Of a stretch of 64,000 bases of DNA, positions 12,933 to 22,635 are shown one piece after another; the stretch's first letter is position 1; every line of letters starts with the position of its first letter. Made by a program: the position numbers and the translations under genes. Below the pieces are notes generated by a model. That model searched no databases, was not told the origin of the DNA, and was given only the letters and a program-made list of their open reading frames with translations. The stretch covers positions 1,019,184 through 1,083,183 of the forward strand of contig SCFE01000034.1 of assembly GCA_004352715.1 (NCBI GenBank). The letters run 5' to 3'. This stretch comes from Hofstenia miamia. Lineage: Eukaryota > Xenacoelomorpha > Acoela.

Positions 12933-13885
12933 AAATAATGTTTCTGTATATTTTTAATATTTACCCAACTATTAATTTTATCAGGGTATCCTGGCCATTC
13001 CATTGTTCTTCTTCAACACTTTTTCAATTCTAAATATATCTTGATCAGTTTTTTGCAATTCTTCTTCATAAAATGATACTTTTATTTCTTCATCAGCTAA
13101 ATCCTTCAATGTGTATGTTATAGGGTCTGTTGATTTTAATTTATCAATAATAAATATTTCTTCATTCCAATTTGGTGTATAGCCTTTATCAAAAACTTAG
13201 TTTAAAAAAAGTTAGTTTACTTATTCTAACTTTATCACCTACTTTAAATTTATATTTAAGCAAAATGGGCTTAATACTATCATTGTACCTTGATAGCTTC
13301 ATGCCTAGACTTTCCTTATTGTACAAATTTATGTAAACTTCATCTTCATTTTTCTCTTTTGAAGCTTCAATTGGAGTCATTTTTATAGAGCTATGTTTTG
13401 TATTATTGTCTTCATTTAATATGTACAATGTATATCCAAATATTGTGAATTCTTTACACATTTTATTTTTAATTGTTCTATTAAATCTTTCTACATGTGA
13501 ATTTTTTTCAAGGTTTTCTGTTGATTACATTTTAACTTGTACTTATCAAGAAGTTCTTGAACATGCTTATTATTAAATTCCTTTCCTTTATCTACCCATA
13601 AGAACTTTGGAAATCTAGAGGATGAATGTAATTCACCCTTGAATGCATCTCTAACCATAGGTCCAGTTTTAACTTTTAGTGGAATAATCCATCCATGCTT
13701 TGAAAATGCATCTACAATCATCAACAAATATTTAAAACCTTTATTCCATTTACTAAATTTTTGCAAATCAACTAAATCAACACACCAAATTTCATCTATA
13801 TGATTTACAATCACCTGTGTTCTTCTAAAAATTCTTTTAATAGGTTTGTGAAGTTCATTAGCTAACCCTTTCTCTTTTAGAGTTT
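12929..13885 (-). pseudogene. int: Retrovirus-type integrase with chromodomain (Polinton), broken
   Basis: This enzyme would insert the element into host DNA. From 13885 downwards the readable blocks are: a basic ELHKPIKRIFRR segment before the core; first catalytic Asp in DEIWCVDLVD (about 13790); second in FLWVDKGKEF (about 13590); and the Glu in HVERFNRT (about 13490). Then come TKHSSIKMTPIEA and the KVGDKVRISK SH3-like region (about 13240), and a chromodomain tail with FRIEKVL and WPGYPDKINSWV (about 12995-12955). All three DDE residues are visible, but they lie in different frames separated by at least three frameshifts. The zinc-binding N-terminus is missing or unrecognisable. The TGA stop overlaps the polymerase ATG. 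Confidence 0.9.
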
Positions 13886-13892
13886 TTTTTAT

Positions 13893-14323
13893 TCACTCCC
13901 ACACTAACATATGTTTTGTACCAATAACATTTGAAACTAATAAGTTATCAAATCTTTCATGGATATTCTTTGGTTTAACATTTCTTAAATTATTCAATGT
14001 TTGTTTGTCACAGTTAGCTTTCCCCTTTTGAGCTTTGTTATAACATATATCATGTTCTCTAGAAATAGCATCAATTTGATTATATGGTTGTACATTATTT
14101 TTCAATTGTTTCTGTAAAGGGTTATATGGTCCAGTATATTTATGATTTGGAAGTTTCAAACCTCCTTTTGGTTTTGGAAGGTAACCAATTGCTTTATGAA
14201 TATCAAAAGTAAAAGGTTGTCTCCACTAACCACAGGTAAATTCTTTACTCTTTGTCCACCAACTTTACTTCTTACAAATTTTGTCTTTTTACTTCCACAA
14301 TTTCTACAAATTGATTTTACCAT
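13893..14323 (-). pseudogene. Parvovirus-like phospholipase A2 domain protein (Polinton), frameshifted
   Basis: In related viruses this domain sits in a capsid protein and helps virions cross endosomal membranes. The start at 14323 is followed by a cysteine pair CRNCGSKKTKF, as in the zinc-knuckle lead-in of Polinton relatives. One frameshift occurs near 14215, before a GYLPKPKGG segment. The PLA2 domain itself is intact: calcium-loop-like YTGPYNPL near 14130, catalytic-site motif HDICYNKA near 14050, and the family's ending with NVIGTKHMLVWE. A frame upstream of the ATG (SIPGSGK then TGA) suggests the original start may lie a little earlier. It lies directly before the integrase and is divergent from the ATPase. 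Confidence 0.85.
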
Positions 14324-14526
14324 ATTTCTTCCATTTTTTGTTTTTATTCATTTTCCAGAGCCTGGAATAGAACCTGTTAATCTTTTCTATTTAACACAGT
14401 AAGTTAAATTTGTTGTCATTGTTATAAAATAAGAACTGAAATTAATTTCAGAAAAAAAGATTTTCTTTTTTCATTAGGGGTAGTTGTATTAATTTCAGAA
14501 GAAAAATTTTCTTTTTTCCTTATACA
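14324..14526. promoter_or_regulatory. Divergent intergenic region with doubled promoter-like block
   Basis: This separates the leftward (PLA2, integrase, polymerase) and rightward (ATPase onwards) gene sets. The block 'ttcag, A-tract, ttttcttttttc' occurs twice: at 14449-14475 and, in full form ending ccttataca directly before the ATPase ATG, at 14491-14526. The same arrangement precedes three other rightward genes. Confidence 0.6.
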
Positions 14527-15181
14527 ATGAAGATTATTAATTATGATAATCCAAAAGTGAAAAATGACAAATCCCCAGTAGATTTCTTACCAGATTTTAG
14601 AAGGCTTATATTTGAAAAATCAGGATGTGGAAAAACTAATTTATTAATGGATAGGATTTTAAGACCTCTTATATATTATGATAAATTATACATCTATACT
14701 CCAAATTTTCATCAAGAAAAAATACAAAATCTAATTAAGATAATGAAAAGAATATTAATGAAAGTAGGCTACAATGTTTTAGAAATGTTACCAAAAGAAT
14801 TTCTAAAAAACACTAATGAATATTCAACAACAGGCAGGTAGAAAAATAGTTATCTTTGATGATGTTGTAAATTTGCCAGAAAAGACACAGAATAAAATTG
14901 CAAATCATTTCACTGATGGATGTCATCATAACATATCAGCAATATATATTTTGCAAGCTTATTACAATGTTCCAAAGAAAGTAAGACCAAATTGTACACA
15001 CATTGTTTTATACACTCCTGTTGATAATCATGACAAAAATTCAATTGCTAAGGATAATTCTTTTAATCCAGAAATTTTTGAAAGTTTGTCTAATTATGAC
15101 TTTTGTTTTGTAAATAAGGAAAAGAAAACTGTACACAAAAACTGTAATGAAACACACACAGCAAAGTGTCCTTTATTTTAG
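14527..15181 (+). pseudogene. FtsK/HerA-type DNA packaging ATPase (Polinton), one frameshift
   Basis: In this virus group the ATPase pumps the genome into the capsid. The start ATG at 14527 lies directly downstream of the promoter-like block. The Walker A motif reads KSGCGKTNLL at about residues 36-45; the usual first glycine is replaced by Lys or Glu. A frameshift at about 14820-14840 separates it from the Walker B motif VIFDD near 14855. The downstream segment HHNISAIYILQ is typical of the family. The product would be about 217 residues, close to the family's usual length. Apart from the single shift the gene reads well. Confidence 0.88.
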
Positions 15182-15285
15182 GAGTTAAGGGACAAAATGC
15201 CCTGTATTGCATTAGCAAAGGAACTATATGTTCTGAATTGCATGAGCAATGGGTCAAAAATATTTTCTAAATTAATTATATAACA

Positions 15286-16142
15286 ATGGACTATGATGAA
15301 TATAGAAAACTAATAAATCTTGAAGATGAAGTCCCTAAGTAAGAAAGAAAGATTTTACAACAAAAACATCATTACATTAACCAACAAAATGAAGTTCTGT
15401 AGAACTTACAAAAAAGCATATAAACCTATTACAAAAACTATTTCAGATCAAGGATCTGCTATTAAAGAAAGTTTAGAAAATCAGCAAGATGCAAGCCTAC
15501 TACCACATATACAGAACAATATACAAATGAATCAATTAGAACTTGAAAAGATTAAGAAAAGTGTAGTACCTGTAAAAATCTTTTGCAAAAATATAGTTTA
15601 CCTTTGAGCAATGACATAATCCAAAATTTAGAGAAGAAAAATGAATTAAAAATTTTTATTAAACATGTATATGATAGCATACAAAAGACAGGTGTTGCAA
15701 AGGGAGCCTTAACCAGGCAAAAGAAGAATCATCCAGATAATTATGACACTAATATTTAAAGTAAATGAACTCCAAAAATACTGGAATTTTGTTCATAGTG
15801 TTATTCAATTTACAGAAGGACAAGGACTCAAGAAAAACAAAGTATCTATAAGTGAAAAGAAATCTTTTCCACTTAAAGTTTATGACAACATGTTTGGACT
15901 TACATTTATAGATATGGATAAATTATATAGAAAATATATTTTAGAAGTTTACTATGTAGATCAAAATGGCATACCATATGGGAAACCAATTATTTCAGAA
16001 CCAATTGACCTATCCTTCATAGATCTTTTAACAAAGAGATATAATAAAAAACAAGATAAATACACTGAAAAAGTCTAGGGGAGTATTTAGGAATCTGGTA
16101 AAACTTGCTGGAGTTACAGGTAATCACAAACAACATTTCTGA
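15286..16142 (+). pseudogene. Coiled-coil Polinton protein, broken
   Basis: No enzyme motif is visible. The first part (15286 to about 15760) is rich in Lys, Glu, Gln and Asn and looks like a long helix or coiled coil, with a frameshift near 15330. The second part (15743-16078) has a VSISEKKSFPLKVYDNMFGLT block and a basic end (KKSRGVFRNLV), reached through another shift near 16070. Polintons commonly encode one protein with an N-terminal coiled coil and a compact C-terminal domain at this place, so I treat both parts as one gene. They could instead be two overlapping genes. Confidence 0.5.
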
Positions 16143-16162
16143 GGAGTATTAAAACAACAAAA

Positions 16163-16699
16163 TTGAATATTCCCATGATGGGGGGCATTACATGGACACA
16201 AGTTACATTTCCTGATGGTATTTATCAGTACAAAGATATATCAGCATATATAAACAATGAAATGGTAGCAAATGGTCATAAGTCAATAGAAACTACAGAT
16301 AAACATATTGAAATAATTTTTAATGAGAATAATTATGAGGTGTTTATTTTCTTAGGTCCTAAAATGTAGTTAAAGTTTGATAAAGAACTTGGTAATCTAC
16401 TAGGTTTTGTTAATGACTTTAATAATCAATTTTATGGGAGTAATTTTAAGTTAATCTTAACTGAGAGTACAATTTCAGATAATGTTCCTAAGATTACAAA
16501 AGGAATTGATAATATTTTAATTCATTGTTCTCTGATAAGTGATAGCATATACAATGGAAATTCTAGTGATATAGTATTTACTTTTCCTACAAATGATTTA
16601 GTATCAAGTTATCCATTTACAAAACAACCTTTGTGCAAATTATTCAACAAAATCAACACAAATGAAATAAGAGAAATAATAATTAAAAAAAAATTATGA
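16163..16699 (+). pseudogene. Minor virion protein (penton-like candidate) of the Polinton, broken
   Basis: The N-terminal half reads ITWTQVTFPDGIYQYKDISAYI, followed by an in-frame TAG at 16367. The rest continues with LGNLLGFVNDF and a NILIHCSLISDS segment near 16520-16560. This combination (TFPDG..Y.DI, LLGF, IHC.LI.DS) recurs in Polinton and adintovirus proteins located just before the major capsid gene. I infer a minor capsid or penton role from position and the beta-rich look, not from a catalytic signature. The stop TGA at 16697 overlaps an ATG at 16696. Confidence 0.55.
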
Positions 16700-16920
16700 A
16701 AAATATTTAAAGGGTTAATTTTATTAACCCACGGGTAGAGAATGCTCTCCCCTTAAGGGAAGCAAATTTACCCACTGGGAAAGGAACTTCCCCCTTAAAG
16801 GTTGAATCTATTAATGCACAAGTAACAAGCAATAATAAAAAGTTAGAAACACCAAAAGTAGCTAATAAACCTAAATTTTTTGAGATTAGCTTAGAAACTC
16901 CAAAGAACAAAAAGGAATAG
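16696..16920 (+). pseudogene. Small lysine- and proline-containing Polinton ORF, early stop
   Basis: I do not recognise the protein. The ATG overlaps the upstream stop (ATGA), but a TAA follows at codon 5. The frame then stays open for about 70 codons to a TAG at 16918, with a hydrophilic segment containing RVENALPLRE and ending KNKKE. It may be a short virion-associated peptide or the C-terminal remains of the upstream protein. The opposite-strand frame here (16707-16928) is probably a shadow. Confidence 0.3.
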
Positions 16921-16989
16921 AGATACAAATGTTATTAAAAAGTTTTCTAAGAATGAGCTCTAGAAGTTTGACAATATTGCAAAATTAAT

Positions 16990-17032
16990 TTCACACAGAA
17001 AAAAGGTTTACTTTTTTCCTTATATAGTAGAA
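16990..17032 (+). promoter_or_regulatory. Promoter-like block before the major capsid gene
   Basis: It reads cacagaaaaaaggtttac, then cttttttccttatatagtag, then aa directly before the ATG at 17033. It has the same order as the block before the ATPase: A-tract, T-tract, CCTTATA, start codon. TTATATAG resembles a TATA element placed within 12 bases of the start codon. Confidence 0.6.
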
Positions 17033-18247
17033 ATGGCTGATTTCAGAAATCCAACAATTCTAGAAATAAATGAATACATTAGATTGAATCCCCAGACTCC
17101 AATAATAATTCCTGCAGCAGGTAATATTCAAAATAAAAACAATTATAAGTTTACAGTTGATAATTCTACAGATATAATACCTTATGATTGGTTTAATGCT
17201 TATATAGATGTGAAATTTAAAATATTTAAACTTGATAACACAGGATTTGTTACAGCAGATAATGTTACCATTAGTGGTGATGTCAACTCACTTTTTAACA
17301 GACTATTTGTGGAATATAATAATACTTCTACTACAAATCTTAAAAATTTTTCAAAAATTGCCCATTTCCACAACATTCTTGAGTATTCAGCATCTTATTT
17401 GAACACTGTACAAAATGAATTCTTTTCAAGGACAATAATAATAAAATAGAACTTCTAAATAATGGAAATGAAATTAATGCAATTTTTTATCTCAGTAACA
17501 TTGATTTTTTCAGATTTCAGAGTTCTAAGACATAGTATCTTACCTGCAGGCAAGGTTCAAATAAATCTTCAATTAGCAAAAGATGATAATGTAATATTTA
17601 ATCCAGCTAGAAATGGAAAACCAGTTGTCACTCAATTATGTCTCTTTCTCCCACTATTAGCATTCAATCCTAGTTGAAGAAAAATGTATTTGAATAGTTT
17701 TATAAATAATAAATGGGTGTATATAAGAAACACATTAGAGGAATCTAATCCTATAAATCAACAATCAGGCATATTTAGAATAAGTAATTCAATACAAAAA
17801 CCTAGATATGTTTTCATCTATACCATCACTGAAGATAAAATTAATGATCAAAGCAAGAATGAACTTGACTTTGATACCTTTAATTCTACTGAAATTTCTT
17901 CATGTCAGTTAGAATTAGGAAATGATAATTTGTATCCACAAGTAGAGATTCATCCAACTAGTGAGTTTCCAATACTATATGCAGAATTTATTAGATATAA
18001 TGATGGTGTCAGTGATTTTTCAACAGGTACATTTATTAAGCCTTTTGATTTTAAGGAGAAATATGGAATAATTATATTTGATTTATCTAAACAAAAAGAT
18101 ACATCTTGAAATGCAATTAATGAAATTAGATTTAGATATACTTTACAAGGTGCTCCAGCAGATTCATTTAAATTCTATGCATTGATTATGTAATAACAAG
18201 ACATATCTGTGAATACAGCACCAAATAGAACTACTTTAACATTTTAA
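17033..18247 (+). pseudogene. mcp: Double jelly-roll major capsid protein (Polinton), broken
   Basis: This is the main shell protein of the virus-like element. The start ATG lies right after the promoter-like block. Family-typical stretches are YDWFNAYIDVKFKI (about residues 50-63), HNILEYSASY (about 112-121), LRHSILPAGKVQINLQL (about 17525-17570), FRISNSIQKPRYVFIY and SCQLELGNDNLYPQ in the second half, and IIIFDLSKQK near the end. Breaks are a shift after 17449, another near 17680, a stop at 18106 and a TAATAA at 18191. The open pieces total about 400 residues, somewhat short for a Polinton capsid protein. Assignment rests on these blocks plus gene order. Confidence 0.85.
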
Positions 18248-18290
18248 TGAAAAATAATTTTGAAAAATTTCTACAACACAACTTAATGCA

Positions 18291-18568
18291 ATGAAAAAAA
18301 AGGGTGGTGCTTTGGCCCCCTTACTTATGGCAGCTGCTCCATTAATTGGAAAGTATGCAGTAGCACCATTAGTTACTGGTGCAATGGGAGCCTTTGGAAG
18401 AAATTTAGTCAATAAACTCTTTGGAAAGGGTTTTAAGCAAGCAATTCCAGGAGAAGGTATGCAATTAAATACACCTAAAGGAAATGGGATGAAATTGGAC
18501 CTCCAGGTTCAAAAGGGAAAGGAATGTGATTACATACACCTAAAGGAAAGGGAATGTATGTAAAATAA
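18291..18568 (+). pseudogene. Small basic hydrophobic virion peptide with TPKGxGM repeats
   Basis: A Lys-rich start (MKKKGG) is followed by a long Ala/Leu/Gly hydrophobic segment (about residues 7-38) with PLLMAAAPLIGKYAVAP. Then come a Gly/Lys-rich tail and a repeated TPKGxGM motif near 18470 and 18545. A frameshift near 18500 moves the second repeat into another frame, with one TGA, before the end at 18568. Short capsid cement or membrane-active peptides of this type follow the capsid gene in Polintons and recall adenovirus pVI or pX. The role is inferred from composition and position. Confidence 0.6.
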
Positions 18569-18621
18569 CTATTCAGTTTAAACTTTAGTAATCCCCTTCA
18601 AATTATGATATTTTACAATTT

Positions 18622-19050
18622 ATGAAGAATATTAAAAACTTTAAGGGAATCTTTTTTAGAAATACTTTGAAAAATTTGGGTTTTGGATTTTATGTTTGTA
18701 ATTTAGACCATTCTTCAAATACTGGCACAGATTGGATTGCATTTTATTATTTTAAGAATACCAAAGTATCTGCAGGGAATGCAATTACCTTTAAGGAGCT
18801 TGGCTCTGTCAATCTTGAGTATTTTGATAGTTATTTTTCAATATTTAAAGATGTTAAGGACCATAGTTTGTACAACAGTTCACAGTATCAACAAAGTTTT
18901 AGTGTATTATGTGAATACTATTGTATTTGGTTTATATATGAAAGATGCAAGGGAAGAGATTATTTCTCAATACTTAATGATCTTTACAAGAGAAAGTGTG
19001 AGAGATATAAAAATGAAGAATATATTAAAAACTATTTTCTAAAAAGTTAA
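18622..19050 (+). CDS. pro: Adenovirus-type cysteine protease of the Polinton, catalytic His replaced
   Basis: This protease matures capsid proteins in related viruses. The frame of 142 residues is open from ATG to stop. The family's pattern is visible: VCNLDHSSNTGTDWIAFYYF (about residues 25-44), then EYFDSY (about 65-70), and the active-site region SVLCEYYCIWFIYER (about 92-106). The position normally occupied by the catalytic His (GTHW) is Asp here (GTDW, codon GAT), which one base change from CAT would produce. The usual Gly after the nucleophile Cys is Glu. So the frame survives but activity is doubtful. Its place between capsid peptide and fibre gene fits Polinton order. Confidence 0.78.
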   Translation: MKNIKNFKGIFFRNTLKNLGFGFYVCNLDHSSNTGTDWIAFYYFKNTKVSAGNAITFKELGSVNLEYFDSYFSIFKDVKDHSLYNSSQYQQSFSVLCEYYCIWFIYERCKGRDYFSILNDLYKRKCERYKNEEYIKNYFLKS

Positions 19051-19076
19051 TATAGCTAACTGTAGTGAAATTCAAA

Positions 19077-19111
19077 TGTTGGAAAAAATATTTTCTTTTT
19101 TCCTTATGTAA
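19077..19111 (+). promoter_or_regulatory. Promoter-like block before the fibre gene
   Basis: It reads tgttggaaaaaatattttct followed by tttttccttatgtaa directly before the ATG at 19112. It is the third occurrence of the A-tract, T-tract, CCTTAT arrangement. Confidence 0.6.
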
Positions 19112-20460
19112 ATGGGATTTAATAATAGTGGAATACCTGAAGCTAATAATAACATAGAAACAGATGTTTAACTCATAAAATACAAAATAAATCAAATTGA
19201 AATAATAAGTTAGATACATCAGGGTATAATCTTTTTAATAGAGATTTAAATATGCACAACATAAAATTATAAATTTTCATGAAAGGGGACAGGAAAAAGT
19301 TACTATTAACAAACAACAAATGGAAGATCATGTTGAAAACAGTCCTGCAAAAAATGAAAAAAAATTTTTGCAAATTATTAAGAAATCCAATGCTCAATTA
19401 TGTTGTGTTGAGTCTATGCATAATTTCTATTCAAATTTACAAGACAATTACCAAAAGAATATTCAATTATTTGAAAGAACTGAAGGGGGAAACCATTTGC
19501 AGAGAATTATGAATATGGTTTTAAAAAAGCTTATGCAATATCACAATTCTCTGAAAAATATGGTTACTTGGTTTGATAAAAACTTTGGAAACTACTGGAG
19601 CTGCTTATAAAAATCAATTTTTTAAAACTGAAAGCCATGAGCAAGCTTTAGATTGTCCTATGTATGGTGATAAAGGTTTTGACAAAATGTCAATAGAAAA
19701 TGGTTATATTTATGCTAGAGATAAACATAGTTACATTTCACTTTCAGGAATTTTTATCTTATCAAAAAATCATTATAATATATTACATTTAAAAAATGAT
19801 GTATACTATACAATAATTAATACCTTTGTACATTTTAGAGGTAAATATGTTTTTAGAACTGGTGAAATTTTATCTAGCAACTGGACTTTATTTACATTAC
19901 CAAAAGAAGCATGGCCTCCAAAAACAATAAGATTTGCAGTAGTTTGTGAAAAATCAATAGATGTTTATGTCCAAATTACTAAATTTGGTGTATTGTCTGT
20001 ACACAATTTAGTAATAGAAGAAACATTTGTTTCCTTAAATATTATATATTTTGACACCACTGATTTGTTTTGGAATGACATTGAATTAAATAGTAGTACT
20101 GACAACAGTGATATTATTAAAGGAATGGAATTTGATACTGAATTTAAAAACTCTTATAATTCTGATTTGCAACATTGTCAATATAAGGTAATTGGTACAC
20201 AAGTATTCTTTAGAGGAATATGCCAAAGGAATAAGCACAACTTGCAAAAGCATGCAAATATAATTAAAATTAATCAGGAACTTGCATATAGTTTAGAATA
20301 TAATAAATTAATATTTGGACTAGCTACATCTAATGGTATAATTCGGTGTGATATTTCACATAAGAATGGCCCATTTTGGCTGTTTGCAAGTGATGCAGGG
20401 CCTATAAAATGGATTAGTTTGCAAAATTTGACATATTTCCTTCCTAAGAAAAATTTTTGA
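19112..20460 (+). pseudogene. Fibre-like protein of the Polinton: helical stalk plus two beta-rich domains, N-terminus broken
   Basis: The ATG after the promoter block opens a frame that stops after 17 codons. Shifted frames then give a helical, coiled-coil-like stretch (about 19320-19600, for example NFYSNLQDNYQKNIQLFER). It continues into a 295-residue open frame (19573-20460). That part looks beta-rich and seems to hold two related domains: one around FVHFRGKYVF..IRFAVVCEKSIDVYVQI, one around QVFFRGICQR..LIFGLATSNGIIRCDI. Both share an FRG start, an I/L-F-A/G-hydrophobic strand and a later L-rich end. The architecture (stalk, then heads) suggests a receptor-binding fibre. That is inference; no family signature proves it. 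Confidence 0.6.
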
Positions 20461-20491
20461 AAATAATTTTTTCTAAGCTCTTATATAGTAA
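20452..20491 (+). promoter_or_regulatory. Promoter-like block before the last Polinton gene
   Basis: It reads aatttttgaaaataattttt then tctaagctcttatatagtaa directly before ATG at 20492. The T-tract is weaker, but CTTATATAGTA matches the capsid-gene copy almost exactly. Confidence 0.5.
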
Positions 20492-21017
20492 ATGAGTAAA
20501 AGAGTTAGGTTGTAAGTGAACCAATTATACTGAAAACAGTAAATAATACCAAGACATGAGAAAATGAAAAAACTTATGTAGTGTAATCTATGGGTTGTTC
20601 TGATGAAATGTGAATTAACCAGTCCAAAAGAAGTTATAAAATATGCATTACATCAAATCAAAGTACAAAAATTTAATTATCCTAAGTTAAATCCTGTGAT
20701 TCTCAAGTATTGTTTAGCTTACCAACACCATTATATGGTTAATTTTGAGAAGAACATTTCTATAAGTCATATATTAGATAAATTCACCCAACAAATTGGT
20801 TTGATTGGTCCAGAAGAAGGATGTTTAACAAACCTGTTTGAATATTTATTTGGAACTATTCAATGTTGTGATACACATTCAATCCTCCACAACAGTTATG
20901 GTTGATTTTACATTGAATATGTATTGGGTAGGGGCTATTGTTATGCAATTTCTTAAAGAAAAACCCATGGTTAGGACATCTGACAGGTTTTATGTTTTCT
21001 TAAGAAATAGTGTGTAA
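20492..21017 (+). pseudogene. Unknown right-end Polinton protein, broken
   Basis: I do not recognise this protein. The frame after the promoter block (MSKRVRL) stops at once. A 100-residue frame follows at 20603-20905 with KEVIKYALHQIKVQKFNYP and a Cys pair in GTIQCCDTH. After a frameshift near 20895 the reading continues to about 21017 with WVGAIVMQFLKEKPMV. The product would be about 150-170 residues. It is adjacent to the right inverted repeat. Some Polintons carry lineage-specific or host-interaction genes here; I cannot assign a function. Confidence 0.4.
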
Positions 21018-21034
21018 TTAAAAGTAGAAGCACT

Positions 21035-21300
21035 GAATTTCATGTAAAAATTTTGAACAAGTGCTTTCAAAAACATTGGGGGTGTCCATAAAAGGCAGAT
21101 TTTATAAAAAATGCAAAAATTTGATTAAAAACATATTGGTACACATGTTAAAATGGGGTATAATTGAATAATTATTTATATGGGTATGGCTGCAGTTTTT
21201 TGACCCATGGCTGCCAAATCCTGAATTTCTAAAAAACGACTTTTTCACATCAAAATCAATAGAAAAGTGTAAAAAGTTATTAAAAAAGGATTATTTTTAG
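21035..21300 (-). repeat. Right terminal inverted repeat of the Polinton
   Basis: Its reverse complement aligns to 6814-7085, starting ctaaaaataatcc. The shared blocks are ttttgatgtgaaaaagtcg and agccatgggtcaaaaaactg. The match fades beyond about 21035. The gag-like fragment on the other side stops exactly at 21300, which supports this edge. Confidence 0.9.
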
Positions 21301-22002
21301 AAAACTCCATATATGGAACCGGTATATTTACACTACCAGAAAGTAAAGTATAACCATTGTTTAACAAGCATAAAAAATTTTGAACTTCTTCCTCTGTACA
21401 TGTATCAGTCAGTTCTAAATACACTCTCCGTCTTAATTTCTTGATTTTTGCTAAACATATCAAAAGAATAACTTGCCAAACCACGAAGGAGTGAAGCTTT
21501 GACATTACTCAAACTCAATTTAGATGCTGCTAGAATAACACGCCGTTCACTATTGGTAATATGAGATTTAAATAAAAGTTCAGCGGCCAATATAGAGTCA
21601 CTAAGTTCCATTTTTTACTGCTTCATGCAGGAAAAATATTTTCAAATTTAAGAATAAACTCTCATTTTGACATATCAGCTAATTTTTCAAATGCCTTAAA
21701 TTCAAGAAACGAATCATATGCCGCATCATCATCACTGTCTAGCAAACATTCGTCAAGATATTTTAATAACTCATCTAGACCAGCATCGCTTGTAAGTATT
21801 GAGTGCTCCATTTCTAGGGCTCGATTTTTTGCGGTGCCAGAAAGTTGAAATGAACGGAAATACCTTGCTTGTTTTTACTGCAATCCGTTACATGACGCCA
21901 TAGTAACACCTCTTTTTTCCAACTGCGATACTGGTCTTTTTCAGGATCAAAAGATGGTGGCTTAATTTGTTTTGTCGAAATGATTTATTTCTCTGCTACC
22001 AT
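21301..22002 (-). pseudogene. gag: Retrotransposon gag fragment cut by the Polinton end
   Basis: Reading from 22002 downwards gives KPPSFDPEKDQYRSWKKEV, then LLKYLDECLLDSDDDAAYDS and FEKLADMSK. After a stop it continues with MELSDSILAAELLFKSHITN, and after a frameshift with a VYLELTDTCTEEEVQ segment. These are typical of a gag family of LTR retrotransposons (order: expected acidic helical segments, 'LA.kLL..a.i...er' block). I see no nucleocapsid zinc knuckle. It has at least two frameshifts and two stops. The reading ends at the Polinton terminus, and no continuation is visible on the Polinton's left flank, so the missing part was lost or rearranged. Confidence 0.6.
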
Positions 22003-22635
22003 GTGATTACATCAGTAATTAAAACAGCGTTACGTTCTATTCATACAAACATACTGATAATCATACATAAGAAGTGCATATTATATTTACAGTATAACAG
22101 GTACACGAGTCTTTAATTAATTTGGAGAGTAAACAAGTCACAAAATAAAACCCAATTTATTAGCAAAAATACAACTAAGAAATATATTTTGATTTATTTA
22201 TGATATGCATCCGAGTGTTATTGTGCAATTTAATAAAAAAATTAAATGCATACAATATTAATGTGATACATCATTTGATTTTGATAACTTCGAAGATTTT
22301 GATGTCAAAATGAACATTGTTTACTAAAAAGAATATCCTCTCCAGTCTTAACAAAGCAAATCTAAATCTCATGGAATAACAGATGCCTTGGTAATTAACT
22401 ACAATCAATCACATTTCCACTTTAGTAAACAATAAGGCAATATTTTACAGTAGGTTGGTGCAAAAATCGAATCATTTACATTATGAAATTTTGTTTAACC
22501 AAATGCAGCAAAAGAAAAACCTGTTGTAATTTATTCCTTTGTAATTATTAATTTGATTTATATCGTCTTTGTGTAATAAATATTCAGCGACATTCAAATT
22601 AAAATTAAGATCAATGTTGTTTACATTACCTTACA

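Larger units (their letters stand above)
6814..21300. mobile_element. Polinton/Maverick-type endogenous element (adintovirus-like), decayed
   Basis: This 14.5-kb element is bounded by diverged inverted repeats (6814-7085 and 21035-21300). It carries the Polinton gene set: family B DNA polymerase, chromodomain integrase and phospholipase A2-like protein on the minus strand; packaging ATPase, major capsid protein, adenovirus-type protease and fibre-like protein on the plus strand. The two arms diverge from about 14.4 kb. Nearly every gene has a frameshift or stop, so the copy cannot be active as assembled. I found no 6-bp target duplication: the bases next to the ends (gctaag, aaaact) do not match. 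Either the duplication has decayed or the ends are slightly misplaced. Confidence 0.93.

Noticed and set aside
16707-16928. Minus-strand frame between the minor virion gene and the capsid gene
   Set aside because: It opposes the direction of all surrounding genes and overlaps a plausible plus-strand frame.
6808-21306. A 6-bp target-site duplication for the Polinton
   Set aside because: The bases flanking the inferred ends (gctaag and aaaact) do not match, and shifting the ends by a few bases did not give a convincing pair.
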